Assembly: GCF_029223485.1 (NCBI RefSeq)
Contig: NZ_JARHTP010000012.1
Location: forward strand, 62,001 to 126,000
Direction: 5' to 3'
DNA length: 64,000 nt
DNA from: Streptomyces coacervatus
GTDB lineage: Bacteria > Actinomycetota > Actinomycetes > Streptomycetales > Streptomycetaceae
Position 1 is the stretch's first letter. Each line of letters begins with the position of its first letter. The position numbers were made by a program, and so were the translations under genes. Below, piece after piece: positions 36,275-45,034 of the stretch. The notes below the pieces were generated by a model. The model did no database searches. It was not told the origin of the DNA and was given only the letters and a program-made list of their open reading frames with translations.

Positions 36275-37135
36275 TCACGTCTCGAACTCGCCCACCCAGG
36301 CGCGTTCCAGGAGAGCCTTGGGCAGGTAGTCCGACTCCACCGTGACCCGGATACCGGCGTCATACGCGAAACAAGCCATGGCCAACGGGCCGAGAGCGAC
36401 AACCCCGGAGCTGAGCTGGGAACGCTCCTCGTCCGCTGTCCAGTAGTCCCTGTGCCATTGCACGGCCTCAGCCAAGGCGTTGTTGAACTGGCCATGGTCC
36501 TGTCGAAGGAGCTGATGCAATAGCTCGATCGGGGGCCAGACGATCTTCGATAGCAATTCAGGGCTGGCGATCCGCGCGGCTTCCGGCCTGGTGCCCTGAG
36601 CCGCGGCCACCAGCTTGTTGCTCAGGTCTGGTCGGCCGAGCCAGTACGCTTGAAGCGCCTCGACCCATGCGTACATGTAGTCGTCATACTCGGCGCCCGA
36701 TGCGCGGAGCAGTGAAGTCGGCACCTGGCACAGCTTGGTGATCCGTTCCTTCTCGCGGCAGACCACGCACAGCCAGAAGGTCGTGATCCAGTTAGCTGCA
36801 TTCGCATGCGGCTGGGGTCCAGTCGCAGGGACGGTCCACACTTCACGTGCGATGCGTGCCTGCACGGTTCCTTCGACCGCTTCAGCCGCAGCGAAGAGTG
36901 CGCAGCCGGCCTGTACCGCGGTGACCCAGGCCTCCCATGTCTCGTGCTGTCCTGCCTGCGGATCTTCGATGCACAACGTCTCGGCTCGGATCAACGCCGA
37001 TTGCAGCGCATCACTGATCGCCTCCGGAGCCTCCTCCAGGTCTTCCAGTGCCCAGGCCACGCTCCGGTCGAGCGACGCGACATCGGCTGCCACGTCGCTT
37101 CGCTGGAGGGTGTGACGGGAAATCACCACGGGCAC
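36275..37135 (-). CDS. Immunity 49 family protein, cognate of the adjacent toxin
   Basis: The 286-residue helical protein has the Imm49 pattern (TLCIEDPQAGQHETWEAWVT, NAANWITTFWLCVVCREKER, CFAYDAGIRVTVESDYLPKA). The GTG start at 37135 uses the last base of the toxin's TAG stop, so the two are translationally coupled. This supports it as the antidote to the C-terminal toxin domain encoded immediately upstream. Confidence 0.85.
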   Translation of the reverse strand: MPVVISRHTLQRSDVAADVASLDRSVAWALEDLEEAPEAISDALQSALIRAETLCIEDPQAGQHETWEAWVTAVQAGCALFAAAEAVEGTVQARIAREVWTVPATGPQPHANAANWITTFWLCVVCREKERITKLCQVPTSLLRASGAEYDDYMYAWVEALQAYWLGRPDLSNKLVAAAQGTRPEAARIASPELLSKIVWPPIELLHQLLRQDHGQFNNALAEAVQWHRDYWTADEERSQLSSGVVALGPLAMACFAYDAGIRVTVESDYLPKALLERAWVGEFET

Positions 37136-39603
37136 TAACTCTCCTCAAAGATCTTGAAGTAGCTCACGGTTGCACCATTGTAGGTGCCCGTATGCGGGTT
37201 GGCCTGGATGAGGATGTACTGCACCTTCTTGCGACGCATCGCGCGCCTCAGTTCTGCAGCCACCTCAGCTTCCTTGCCACCACGCCGTTCCATGAGCTCC
37301 ACTATTGTCTGGGCATACTCGAGGGTTCCCTGCTTGACCCGCATGTGAGCATAGGGGCCAGCCCCCTGACGCCACCCCAACCTCCCGTCAGGCGCTTTGT
37401 CCTCGACGAGGAGGAAGTGCCCATCCGCTTGCTTAAGCCGATAGATCTTGTCGAATTCATCGGCTCCGTTGGGAGTTCGCGGCAGTACGACCTCTTCGGC
37501 GTCGGGGAACAGCTTGGGGATGGCGTGAAGTTCGGATGCCTTGGTTCCGAGGGCTTCACCAAGCTTACTATTCCTAGGGTGATCACCAAAGGCTGCGTGA
37601 GCTTTTTCGAGTGCGTGAGAATTCTCATGAGTTGGAGCAGCCTCGAACGCTTTCTCGGCCACATTGAGTTCGTGGTGCGCATGGTGCACCCGAGTTACCT
37701 CGGCGAGCTCATCCTCCGCGTGCGGCGGGACGGAATCGGGCCCAACGTTCTGCGGCCTCAGCAAGTACCCTTCCTGCGGCCCGTGAGGCATATCGCTGGC
37801 CGCAATCCACGTACCGTCCGGTTGCTCCTTAATCTGCGGAAGGAAGTTACCGTTCTCGTCCTTCGCATAGATACTGCGCCGCTCACCATCTTTGCGGTAG
37901 TACTTATGGCGCCAGTCCGGATCGGCGTTCACCTTGTGAATCTGCTCTTCGACGATTCTCTTGTGCTCTTCAGGGGACAACTCGCGCCCCGAGTCACTCC
38001 CGTGAACATCTCCGCCCCCGCCTCCGTGATGACCGGCGGTTCCACTGCCCCGGTCTGCGCCGCCCGATGCATCGAGGCCGTGCCCGGTGGTGTCCACGTT
38101 CGCCGCCGAGTCCCCAACTTGACGTGCGTCGCCACCGGTCGCATGACCTGTGGCATGCCCAGCATCTCCGGCGCTGTTGGCCCCTGCATGCGCGCCAACC
38201 AGTTGGCTTTCGTGGTTCCCGCTGCTTGCCGCCTGGAGCTGGGAGCGGTCGGCGGGGGACAGTTCGTGCGCCGCTTCGTCCGCGTGCTGGCGCACGCTGC
38301 CGTCGGCGTTGAGGACGTGGCCGTCCTCGGTGAGATAGACCGGGTCGCCCTTGGCGTCGATGTACTCGATGGCGCTGTCGGGTACGGAGACCGGGCGTTC
38401 CGCGAGGGGCATCGGGTGTTCGGCGGGCGTGTACCTGTCGGCAACGTTCGCCATGTCCAGGTACGTGCCGGTATGGAGATTCTTCAGCGTGGCGAAGGTG
38501 TCGCCGACCTTGACGAAGGCGAACTTGCCCACCTTGCCGATATAGGTCATCGGGTCGACGGCCCGGCCGACCTTGCCGGCCACCGACAGGGCACGGGCCG
38601 CAGCACCCGCCTTGCCCGCACCGCTTGCCGCGCTGCCGACGCCCTCGGTACCGGCCACGGTCAGCACGTTGAAACCGAACGCACCGGCCGCGCGGGCCGG
38701 GTTGGTCTTCCACTGGTCGTAGGCGACGAAGCCCTTCACCGCCTGGTTGTGGACCTTGCGCGCATCCCGGAGCCAGGAGGGCAGTTGGTCGTCCGGGACC
38801 AGCCACCAGGCACCCAGCGTGGAACTGGTGAGGAAGGAGGCGGTGCCCAGCTTGGCGAGGTTGTTCCAGGCCTCGCCGGCCGCGCCCCAGCCGTCCGAGC
38901 CGAACAAGGTGCCAAGCCCGTGGATGGTGCCGATGACACCGTCGTGCCAGACGCCGTCCCACACCTGCTTGCCCTGGTGGACCAGCCAGGACCAACCCTC
39001 ATACTCCCGCTCGACCGGCGCTCCCCAGGGGGTTTCCTTGGCATGGTCAAGGTCGTCGGCCCTGTAGCCGTACATGTTCTTGCCGTGGGAGCCGTCGTCG
39101 GCACTCAGCCCGGCTCCGCCGATCAGCGCCATGATCTTGTTGTAGGCGGTGCGCTCGGCAGCCTGGAAAGCGGCGACCGCGTGGTTGACGTCGTGCCACA
39201 GGTCGTTGTTGTGGTCGACCTTGTCCTGGTCCTTGCGCCAGTCGTCCCCGGCCGGCAGCGCGTTCACAAACGCCGTGGCATCCGCCTTCAGCGCGTCCAA
39301 CTTCTGCACCAGCGGCTGGACTTCGAAGCTGTAGTCCGAAAGGGCCGCCGTGACCTTCTCCAGGTCGTCGGCGAACGCGTCCGACTTCTGCTTCACCGGC
39401 AGCGTGGTGGCGAACAGCTGCTCCGCCTCCGGCGCGTGGTAGAACGCCGACAGGCCCTGGAACTCCGTGTGCACATCCGAACCGGACGCCCGGAACTGAC
39501 CCGCGTCCGCCGTCAGCAGCATCACATCGGTGTCCAGCGTGGCCAGGTCGCCGATGAAGTGCGGGATGCCGGACGGGTCGATCAGCTTCGCCTCGTCGCC
39601 CAC
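37135..39603 (-). CDS. T7SS-type polymorphic toxin with restriction-endonuclease-like C-terminus
   Basis: The 822-residue product has a helical N-terminal domain (about 1-180; WRKDQDKVDHNNDLWHDVNH), a central alpha-helical pre-toxin region, and a His/Gly/Asp-rich linker (about 480-545). The C-terminal toxin is at about 690-822 (PRTPNGADEFDKIYRLK, FLLVEDKAPDGRLGWRQGAG, KQGTLEYAQTIVELMERRGG). The D...ExK spacing in EFDKIYRL/LLVEDK suggests a PD-(D/E)xK nuclease; this is inference. No signal peptide is present, which fits T7SS export with the WXG100 partners upstream. The GTG at 39603 follows the previous stop by 2 nt. The immunity gene follows. Confidence 0.8.
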   Translation of the reverse strand: MGDEAKLIDPSGIPHFIGDLATLDTDVMLLTADAGQFRASGSDVHTEFQGLSAFYHAPEAEQLFATTLPVKQKSDAFADDLEKVTAALSDYSFEVQPLVQKLDALKADATAFVNALPAGDDWRKDQDKVDHNNDLWHDVNHAVAAFQAAERTAYNKIMALIGGAGLSADDGSHGKNMYGYRADDLDHAKETPWGAPVEREYEGWSWLVHQGKQVWDGVWHDGVIGTIHGLGTLFGSDGWGAAGEAWNNLAKLGTASFLTSSTLGAWWLVPDDQLPSWLRDARKVHNQAVKGFVAYDQWKTNPARAAGAFGFNVLTVAGTEGVGSAASGAGKAGAAARALSVAGKVGRAVDPMTYIGKVGKFAFVKVGDTFATLKNLHTGTYLDMANVADRYTPAEHPMPLAERPVSVPDSAIEYIDAKGDPVYLTEDGHVLNADGSVRQHADEAAHELSPADRSQLQAASSGNHESQLVGAHAGANSAGDAGHATGHATGGDARQVGDSAANVDTTGHGLDASGGADRGSGTAGHHGGGGGDVHGSDSGRELSPEEHKRIVEEQIHKVNADPDWRHKYYRKDGERRSIYAKDENGNFLPQIKEQPDGTWIAASDMPHGPQEGYLLRPQNVGPDSVPPHAEDELAEVTRVHHAHHELNVAEKAFEAAPTHENSHALEKAHAAFGDHPRNSKLGEALGTKASELHAIPKLFPDAEEVVLPRTPNGADEFDKIYRLKQADGHFLLVEDKAPDGRLGWRQGAGPYAHMRVKQGTLEYAQTIVELMERRGGKEAEVAAELRRAMRRKKVQYILIQANPHTGTYNGATVSYFKIFEES

Positions 39604-39605
39604 TG

Positions 39606-40004
39606 CTACTGACCCTCCGTACGACGGCCCGTTCCGCCCTCGCCCGGCATGTGCACCGTCGGCTCCTTGGCCGCCGCCCGCTGCGCGTTGCCCGCCTGCT
39701 CCAGAGCACCGGCCAGGTAGTGACGGGTGGCCTCATCCGCTCCGTGCAGCGACTTCGACGTCCGCTCGGCGATGTACTGCAGATCCCGGCCCCAGTGCTG
39801 CGCGAACTGGCTCAGCGCCGAACCGACCAAACCGGCCGTGCTGGTGTACGGCCCAAACTGACTCGTCAGCGTCCCCGCCGCGGAGGCCGCTTCCTCAAGA
39901 TTGCCCTGCATCGCCGAGCCCGCGTCCGACATGTCCTTCGCCGCGGTCCCCGTCTTGGACAGCACGCTGTACACCCCGGCCGGATGGATGTCCCACCCCG
40001 TCAC
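39606..40004 (-). CDS. DUF6507-like T7SS accessory protein
   Basis: The 132-residue protein starts at GTG 40004 (GAGGGGG upstream) with TGWDIHPAGVYSVLSKTGTA. It is helical, with length and composition close to WXG100-like partners. It sits between the WXG100 genes and the toxin, the place of an adaptor or chaperone. The DUF6507 name is recalled from Streptomyces ESX loci; no biochemical role is known to me. Confidence 0.65.
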   Translation of the reverse strand: MTGWDIHPAGVYSVLSKTGTAAKDMSDAGSAMQGNLEEAASAAGTLTSQFGPYTSTAGLVGSALSQFAQHWGRDLQYIAERTSKSLHGADEATRHYLAGALEQAGNAQRAAAKEPTVHMPGEGGTGRRTEGQ

Positions 40005-40057
40005 AACTTTCCCCCTCATCCCCGCCGGACACCGCCCGGCATGCAACTGCCGTCGTA

Positions 40058-40366
40058 TCAGCCGATGTTGTCGACCGCGGCCCGGGCCTTGGCCAGGGTG
40101 GCCTGTGCAGTGCCGTCGTTCTGCTCCAGCGTGGTGCGCACGAGCTGGATGATGTTGCGTACCTCGTTGGCCGCCTTGTTCCAGCGGACTTCCTTGCCGT
40201 GGTACTCGTCCGAGACGCCGTCGGCCTGGAAGTCCGCCATCGCGGCCTTCACCGCACGGTCACGCTCGCCGAGCACGGTCTCCAGACGGCCGATGATCCC
40301 CTGAAGACTGCTCTGTACGTCGGCGGAGGCGCCGGTGTCGTAAGAGCGACGGTCCAGATTGGCCAT
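40058..40366 (-). CDS. WXG100/ESAT-6-like protein
   Basis: The 102-residue helical-hairpin protein (MANLDRRSYDTGASADVQSS, then DEYHGKEVRWNKAANEVRNI) matches the ESAT-6-like family of Streptomyces ESX loci, with the central YHG in place of WXG. ATG 40366 is chosen because the GAGGGGG lies about 10 nt upstream; a GTG at 40375 is too close to it. It probably dimerises with the neighbouring 40390 product and is secreted by EccC. Confidence 0.85.
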   Translation of the reverse strand: MANLDRRSYDTGASADVQSSLQGIIGRLETVLGERDRAVKAAMADFQADGVSDEYHGKEVRWNKAANEVRNIIQLVRTTLEQNDGTAQATLAKARAAVDNIG

Positions 40367-40389
40367 GCTGCTCACATCCCCCTCGTGGT

Positions 40390-40719
40390 TCAGCCGTGGA
40401 AGCGGGCCGCGTCGAAGTTCGCGGCGCTCATCGTCTTGTGCGCGTTGTCGGACTGTTCCTGATCCCCGGTGGCGAACCCGGTGTCCATCCCGGACTGGCC
40501 GCCCAGGATCGACGACAACGACCCGTTCAACGCGGCAGTGATCTCATCGGCGCGCAGCTTGAACGAGTCGAACATGGCCTTGCCCTCGCCGTTGAATTTC
40601 CCCTCCAACGGCTGCGCCGCGGCGATCAACTGCTGGATCAGCGTGCCCAGATCGTCACTCGACCCGATCGTGCTCTTGGTCAGAGTCGCAAGCGTCGTTG
40701 ACCCCATGTCGAATTTCAT
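40390..40719 (-). CDS. WXG100-like T7SS secretion partner
   Basis: The 109-residue protein (MKFDMGSTTLATLTKSTIGS, then PLEGKFNGEGKAMFDSFKLR) is helical with a central FNG turn replacing WXG. The ATG at 40719 has GGGGGA upstream and begins the ESX operon (40719 down to 27655). Pairing with the ESAT-6-like product is inferred from adjacency. Confidence 0.8.
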   Translation of the reverse strand: MKFDMGSTTLATLTKSTIGSSDDLGTLIQQLIAAAQPLEGKFNGEGKAMFDSFKLRADEITAALNGSLSSILGGQSGMDTGFATGDQEQSDNAHKTMSAANFDAARFHG

Positions 40720-41447
40720 GGAGATGTCCCCCGCACCCGTAGTCCAGATCGTCGACATGCGAGACGTCGCAGCGTGCTCGGACGCCACTCGCGTCACATG
40801 CCCAAGTGCTCATCGTCACCTACGAGGAGTTGCTGACGCAACGCCCAACGTGTGGAGTGGCTTGATTCACAAGCCTTCGCTGCCGAACGGGCGGCGGTGA
40901 CGTGGCCGTCTCTTCCGGTCGGCCGGATGAGTAGCCACACTTTGGTCAACTGTGTCGCGCAGTGTGCCCAACCATGCCGCCGCCATTGCGTGCGAACCAA
41001 GCTGAACCCGACTTGATCCGGTCGTGGGGGCGTGTCCGGGACGAAGCCCGGCGATCCCAACCGGCGCCGTCTCTGGAGCCGGAGGATCCCGGTTCGTCTC
41101 CCGCAAGTCCTGATGGCCAGTGAAGTCGGTCCGCTCGGCGCCTGCCCGGATGCGAGGCGGAATTGGGCAGAGGAGACAACGGGCAAGGCCATCATGTCCG
41201 GTGAAAACGCGGTCCCCAATGCTCGGAGTGGCCCACCCCTGCTCACTGGACCTCCCCCCACAGGCCACCTGGCCTGCGATCGGGCGTCGGATTGCAGGGC
41301 CCAGCCGATGAGCCGTGGAGGGCGTTGACCTTGCGCGGGCGAGCGGCATGTCGCGGGGCGGCCGGAATACCGTTTCTGCGGTGATGACGTCCCGCCATCT
41401 GGGTGGGCTCGTTGCGTTCCGGGCCGGTGAGGTGCGGGCTGACCGAT
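40720..41447. other. Divergent intergenic region upstream of the ESX operon
   Basis: About 730 nt with no confident gene. It must hold the promoter of the minus-strand ESX operon and that of the plus-strand HNH nuclease. It contains the second copy of the 33-bp repeat (41157-41189). Several overlapping open frames here have the composition of non-coding high-GC DNA. Confidence 0.45.
41157..41189. repeat. 33-bp dispersed repeat, copy 2
   Basis: 29 of 33 positions match 14586-14618. It lies in the gap upstream of the HNH nuclease gene. Confidence 0.6.
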
Positions 41448-42122
41448 ATGAACGCGGGCGTGATCAAGCACCTGTCGCGCAGTACGGCCGCGCTTTCCCT
41501 CGCCGTCGTCGCTCTCGCTGGCCCCGCCTCCGCCTCGCCCTCTGGCCTCAGCAGACCGGTGGCATCACTCGAGATGCCCGAGCCGCCGGCGGCCGCGGTC
41601 GCGATCGACGAGCTACAGACCCTCACCGTCGAGGCCCCCCATCCGATGACCGGCTACAGCCGGGCCAAATTCCCGCACTGGGCAACGCAGTTCGGCAAGT
41701 GCGACACCCGCGAGGTCGTACTTGCTCGCGACGGCGTCAACGTCAAGCAGGACGAGGAATGTCGTGCGGTCTCCGGGACCTGGCGGAGCCAGTACGACAA
41801 CAAGACGGTCACCACTGCCAGTCAGATCGACATTGACCACATGGTGCCTTTGGCCAACGGTTGGCGCTCCGGAGCCGACACGTGGACTACGGCCAAGCGC
41901 AAGCAGTTCGCGAACGACCTGGAGCACTCGCAGCTTATCGCGGTCTCAGCGGCGTCGAACCGGTCGAAGGGCGACCAGTCTCCAGATCAGTGGGCGCCGC
42001 CGAATAGCGCCTACTGGTGCACCTACAGCCGGGCCTGGACACACGTGAAGTCGCTCTATGGTCTCTCCGTCACCGCCCGGGAGAAGTCGGCCTTGCAGAA
42101 CATGCTGGGCACCTGTCCGTGA
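41448..42122 (+). CDS. Secreted HNH (DUF1524/GmrSD-type) nuclease
   Basis: The 224-residue product has a signal peptide (KHLSRSTAALSLAVVALAGP, cleavage after ASA) and a DUF1524-type HNH domain. The motifs are DIDHMVPLANGWRSGAD (catalytic His in DH) and FANDLEHSQLIAVSA followed by NRSKGDQSPDQW. Such small secreted nucleases are widespread in Streptomyces and probably scavenge nucleic acid or act on competitors. The ATG at 41448 is chosen because it gives a clean leader. The next gene starts inside its stop codon. Confidence 0.85.
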   Translation: MNAGVIKHLSRSTAALSLAVVALAGPASASPSGLSRPVASLEMPEPPAAAVAIDELQTLTVEAPHPMTGYSRAKFPHWATQFGKCDTREVVLARDGVNVKQDEECRAVSGTWRSQYDNKTVTTASQIDIDHMVPLANGWRSGADTWTTAKRKQFANDLEHSQLIAVSAASNRSKGDQSPDQWAPPNSAYWCTYSRAWTHVKSLYGLSVTAREKSALQNMLGTCP

Positions 42123-42385
42123 GCAAACGGCTGGAGTCCACCGTGACGGCAGGATCGGGCGGGGCGATGACGGTCGAGGTCGGGGTCATCACCGGTGACC
42201 TCACCATCGTCACCACCGCCCTGCCGCAAGGCCGCGCAACCGTCGCGATCCAGTACTTGGGCGCCGAGGAGTGGTACACGCTCACCGGCAGCCCCACTCC
42301 CCTGCCGGACGGTGGGCTGGAGGCCCTGCATGCCGTAGTGCTGGACCAGGTACGCAGCGGTCAAAGCGCGGAAGTGCCACGCTGA
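42119..42385 (+). CDS. Small protein coupled to the HNH nuclease
   Basis: The GTG at 42119 overlaps the nuclease stop (GTGA), giving an 88-residue cytosolic protein (VEVGVITGDLTIVTTALPQG, YLGAEEWYTLTGSPTPLP). The family is not recognised. Coupling to a nuclease suggests an inhibitor, but the nuclease is exported and such genes often lack one, so this is a weak inference. Confidence 0.65.
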   Translation: MSKRLESTVTAGSGGAMTVEVGVITGDLTIVTTALPQGRATVAIQYLGAEEWYTLTGSPTPLPDGGLEALHAVVLDQVRSGQSAEVPR

Positions 42386-42398
42386 ACTCGAGAGGCAC

Positions 42399-42428
42399 GG
42401 CCCCGGATCAGCGGGTGGGTCCGGGGCC
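42399..42428 (+). terminator. Hairpin terminator after the nuclease pair
   Basis: A perfect 9-bp inverted repeat (GGCCCCGGA at 42399-42407 and its complement at 42420-42428) lies 13 nt after the stop at 42385. Confidence 0.75.
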
Positions 42429-43031
42429 GCATCACATTCAGTTACGAATGGGCAGCCCCGGCTCCGGGCCCGCTCCGCGCTCGCTCTCTCCTCTGTCCGA
42501 ATTCACGGATCGTTATCAACCGTTCGGGGGTTCGTGGGTGAGCTCGGCGAGCGGGAGGGATCGTTCGACCGGTTTCCTCGGCGTCAATGTGAGGGCGGCG
42601 CGAGGGCCTGGCGGCGATGCAGCTCCCGAACCGGTACCGGCAGTCCAGTCCCCCTCTTCCAAGCGGAAACCTCGGGCCGCCGCGATGACCGGCACGATCA
42701 AGTTGCGCTCGCAGATCTGAGCGGTTGCGCTCGAATTGAGGGCTGCGTCATACCCATGGGCTCCGTGCGTCGGGGCGCTGCGAGGGCTCGCCGTACGTGA
42801 AGGGGCGCGCTGCAGGTCAGTGGCCCATTCCGAAGGGAAGGGGTTCACGGGGAGCCGCCTAGTCGAACTCGCGGTGAGTCACCGGGAGTTGACTCTCCGA
42901 AAGAATCTCGCGGAGCCGTTGCACGATCGCCCCTGTCGATCGGTTTGCTGATCCCGAGAGCGACGGGACTCTCCGGTGCCCCGCGAGGGGGAACACGGCA
43001 CCGCCCACTGACGATTAAGGACCTCATAGCC
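42429..43031. other. Gap before the sigma-factor operon
   Basis: About 600 nt without a supportable gene. Several open frames overlap on both strands, none with a ribosome binding site or family resemblance. The promoter of the operon starting at 43032 should be near the 3' end. Confidence 0.4.
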
Positions 43032-43232
43032 GTGAATGACGTAGCCAGCATCTCGCTGGCCCTCTCCGGGGTCACCGCGCTGCGCGTGTTCGCCCCCGCA
43101 GCCCGCACGCTGGCGCGCCGCCTGCTCGGCGCGACGGTGCGGATCGGAGCCGAGTCCCTCGCCGAACGGCGTGCGGCTCGCTTGGCTCCAGTCGCCTCGC
43201 AGAACGTCGACGAGAACGGGGACAGTCTGTGA
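43032..43232 (+). CDS. Small protein upstream of a sigma factor, 66 aa
   Basis: A GTG at 43032 with AAGGA about 11 nt upstream starts a basic, Ala-rich protein (SISLALSGVTALRVFAPAAR, then ESLAERRAARLAPV). Its TGA overlaps the GTG of the sigma factor (GTGA), so the two are coupled. The family is unknown; it may be a small regulator of the sigma factor. Confidence 0.55.
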   Translation: MNDVASISLALSGVTALRVFAPAARTLARRLLGATVRIGAESLAERRAARLAPVASQNVDENGDSL

Positions 43233-43816
43233 CTGGTCCGCAGCAGCCACCACAGCGCGTGGTCCGTGCGATGACGACCGAATTGCCCACGGCCTTCTGG
43301 GCGTTCCACAACCTTTACCACCGGCCTTATCTCGAATACGCACATATCCAGCTCGGCGATGAGCGTTCGGCCGGGGAGCTCGTCCATGCCACGTTCATGG
43401 ACTTGGCCCTGAACTGGCCGGACATGATGGAGGACGCCAACCACGAGGCGTATGCGTGGGCACTGTTGCGTGAGCGCATCGCTGACGAGCTCCGGCTTCA
43501 GGGCCGTGTCCCGGCGACAGTGGAGACCGCAGTGTTCGCCCGGGTCAACCGGGCCGCGCTGGAGTCCGTGCGCGATCAGCTCGCCGACATGGAGAGTGCC
43601 CTGGGCCTGTACGCGGCCATCTCGCGGCTGCCCGAGCGGCAATTCGACGTGATGGTGCTGCTCTACGTGCTCGGTTATCCCACCGAGCAGACTGCCCACA
43701 TCCTTGGCGTGACACCGGCGACTGTCCGCTCGCAGGCACGGCACGCCAAGCGGAAGCTGGCCAAGGACCTGGATCTGACCGTCGACCTGACGGCGGACCG
43801 CGACGACGCGGAGTGA
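43229..43816 (+). CDS. RNA polymerase sigma factor, ECF-like
   Basis: The 195-residue protein has a region 2-like segment (YARIQLGDERS-type, ELVHATFMDLALNWPDMM) and a clear sigma-70 region 4 (LPERQFDVMVLLYVLGYPTE, ILGVTPATVRSQARHAKRKL). It lacks region 3, as do ECF factors. It is flanked by two small coupled genes that may modulate it. The target promoters are unknown. Confidence 0.75.
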   Translation: MTGPQQPPQRVVRAMTTELPTAFWAFHNLYHRPYLEYAHIQLGDERSAGELVHATFMDLALNWPDMMEDANHEAYAWALLRERIADELRLQGRVPATVETAVFARVNRAALESVRDQLADMESALGLYAAISRLPERQFDVMVLLYVLGYPTEQTAHILGVTPATVRSQARHAKRKLAKDLDLTVDLTADRDDAE

Positions 43817-43822
43817 CCACCC

Positions 43823-44563
43823 ATGCGACTGAAGTCCCTTGAAGAGGCCCTTGCCGATGCTCGTGTCTTGCAGGGCGAGTACGACACCTACGATGCGGCA
43901 AGAGCGCGCCACCGTATCGCCAAAGAGGCTGTCCATTCGCGCTGGGAGAGGCTCTTTGAACTGAGGCTCCCGCGAGTCTTGGCTCAGCGCCGCTGCCGCG
44001 ACAACCCCCTCGCCCCTCGCGTCGACGACGGGGCACGACGTCGCATCCCCCGCCATGCCGAGGCTGCTCAGGACCTGCGCGCGTTCTCCCAACTCGTCAT
44101 CCATGACAAGGAGGCGTCGGCCTACGTCGCTCGCTTCGTCAACGACCGCCGCATCGAACCGGACGGAGCCTTGATCTTCGCTTGCCTTCTCGATCTCGCA
44201 CAGCAAGAGGAGGGAGCGCAGTTCTGGTGGCAGTTCGCCGCGGGCGCCGGCAGCGCCACCTCCGCCTACTGCCTGTATCTCATGCACCTTCGTCGGGGCG
44301 AACTGCGCGACGCCGAGCACTGGGCAGAGCAAGTCGAACAGCTCGACTCCGTCGCAAGTCAGTACCGTCCTCGCGTACTTCAACTGACGACCTGGCACAT
44401 GGAGACGCCAGCCAGGGACCTCGCAGCGTCGGAACCGCCAAGTGCGGCGCTGCGGGACGCGATCGACCATCTCGGCAAGGGGTGCGACGAAGACTATGGC
44501 CTCGTGCCACAGCCTGATCCGGCACTCGCCGAACGGCTGGAGGAGTTCGCCGCGGCCAGCTGA
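43823..44563 (+). CDS. Conserved hypothetical protein in the sigma-factor operon
   Basis: The ATG at 43823 is 6 nt after the sigma-factor stop. The 246-residue soluble helical protein (MRLKSLEEALADARVLQGEY, EPDGALIFACLLDLAQQEEG, FWWQFAAGAGSATSAYCLYL) looks like a pattern I have seen beside such sigma factors in Streptomyces. The FWWQFAAGAGSxTxAYCLYLxHxxRGE block suggests TPR-like helices. It has no membrane segment, so it is not a classical anti-sigma factor, though it could be a cytosolic one. Confidence 0.65.
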   Translation: MRLKSLEEALADARVLQGEYDTYDAARARHRIAKEAVHSRWERLFELRLPRVLAQRRCRDNPLAPRVDDGARRRIPRHAEAAQDLRAFSQLVIHDKEASAYVARFVNDRRIEPDGALIFACLLDLAQQEEGAQFWWQFAAGAGSATSAYCLYLMHLRRGELRDAEHWAEQVEQLDSVASQYRPRVLQLTTWHMETPARDLAASEPPSAALRDAIDHLGKGCDEDYGLVPQPDPALAERLEEFAAAS

Positions 44564-45034
44564 TCTGGACTCCGGAATGGATTCGGATGAGTGGGATCGC
44601 CCGGGATGCTCCGCCCCTTGTCTTACTGAGGGGCGAAGCATCGTCGAGCGATGCAGCCAGCAGCTCGGATGGGACATGCTTCACGTTACGGCAGCGAACG
44701 TCGGCCACTCTGAAGGGAGCAACTGCCCCATGAGGGACGGCAAGCCGTCCGTCCTGGTCGGCGAGGCCCTTCGCGCGGACGGACCGCCGCCAAGCCGCGC
44801 AGATCCGTCTTCGGCCTGTCCGCAACCACCGCGGTCAGGGCCTGCTCGCCAACCGGCCCACCACCGAGCAGGTCGCCGACTGGTTCCGCACCGGCGCCTG
44901 ACGCGGACGCCCCGAGCCGCTGCCCAGACCCCAGCCCGCCTCCCCGCCTCCGGGTCCCGCCTTCTGGGCATCCGAGTCCTCGCCGGCACGTGCGGTGCCG
45001 GTGAAAAACGACGACGGAGACCGGGCCCGCCACG
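44564..45034. other. Degraded gap with a short coding remnant
   Basis: No intact gene. On the plus strand a fragment that stops at 44899-44901 reads RTDRRQAAQIRLRPVRNHRG, then TTEQVADWFRTGA. It looks like the tail of a helical DNA-binding protein, but it has no start and a stop at 44731 in frame. Probably decayed DNA. Confidence 0.35.
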
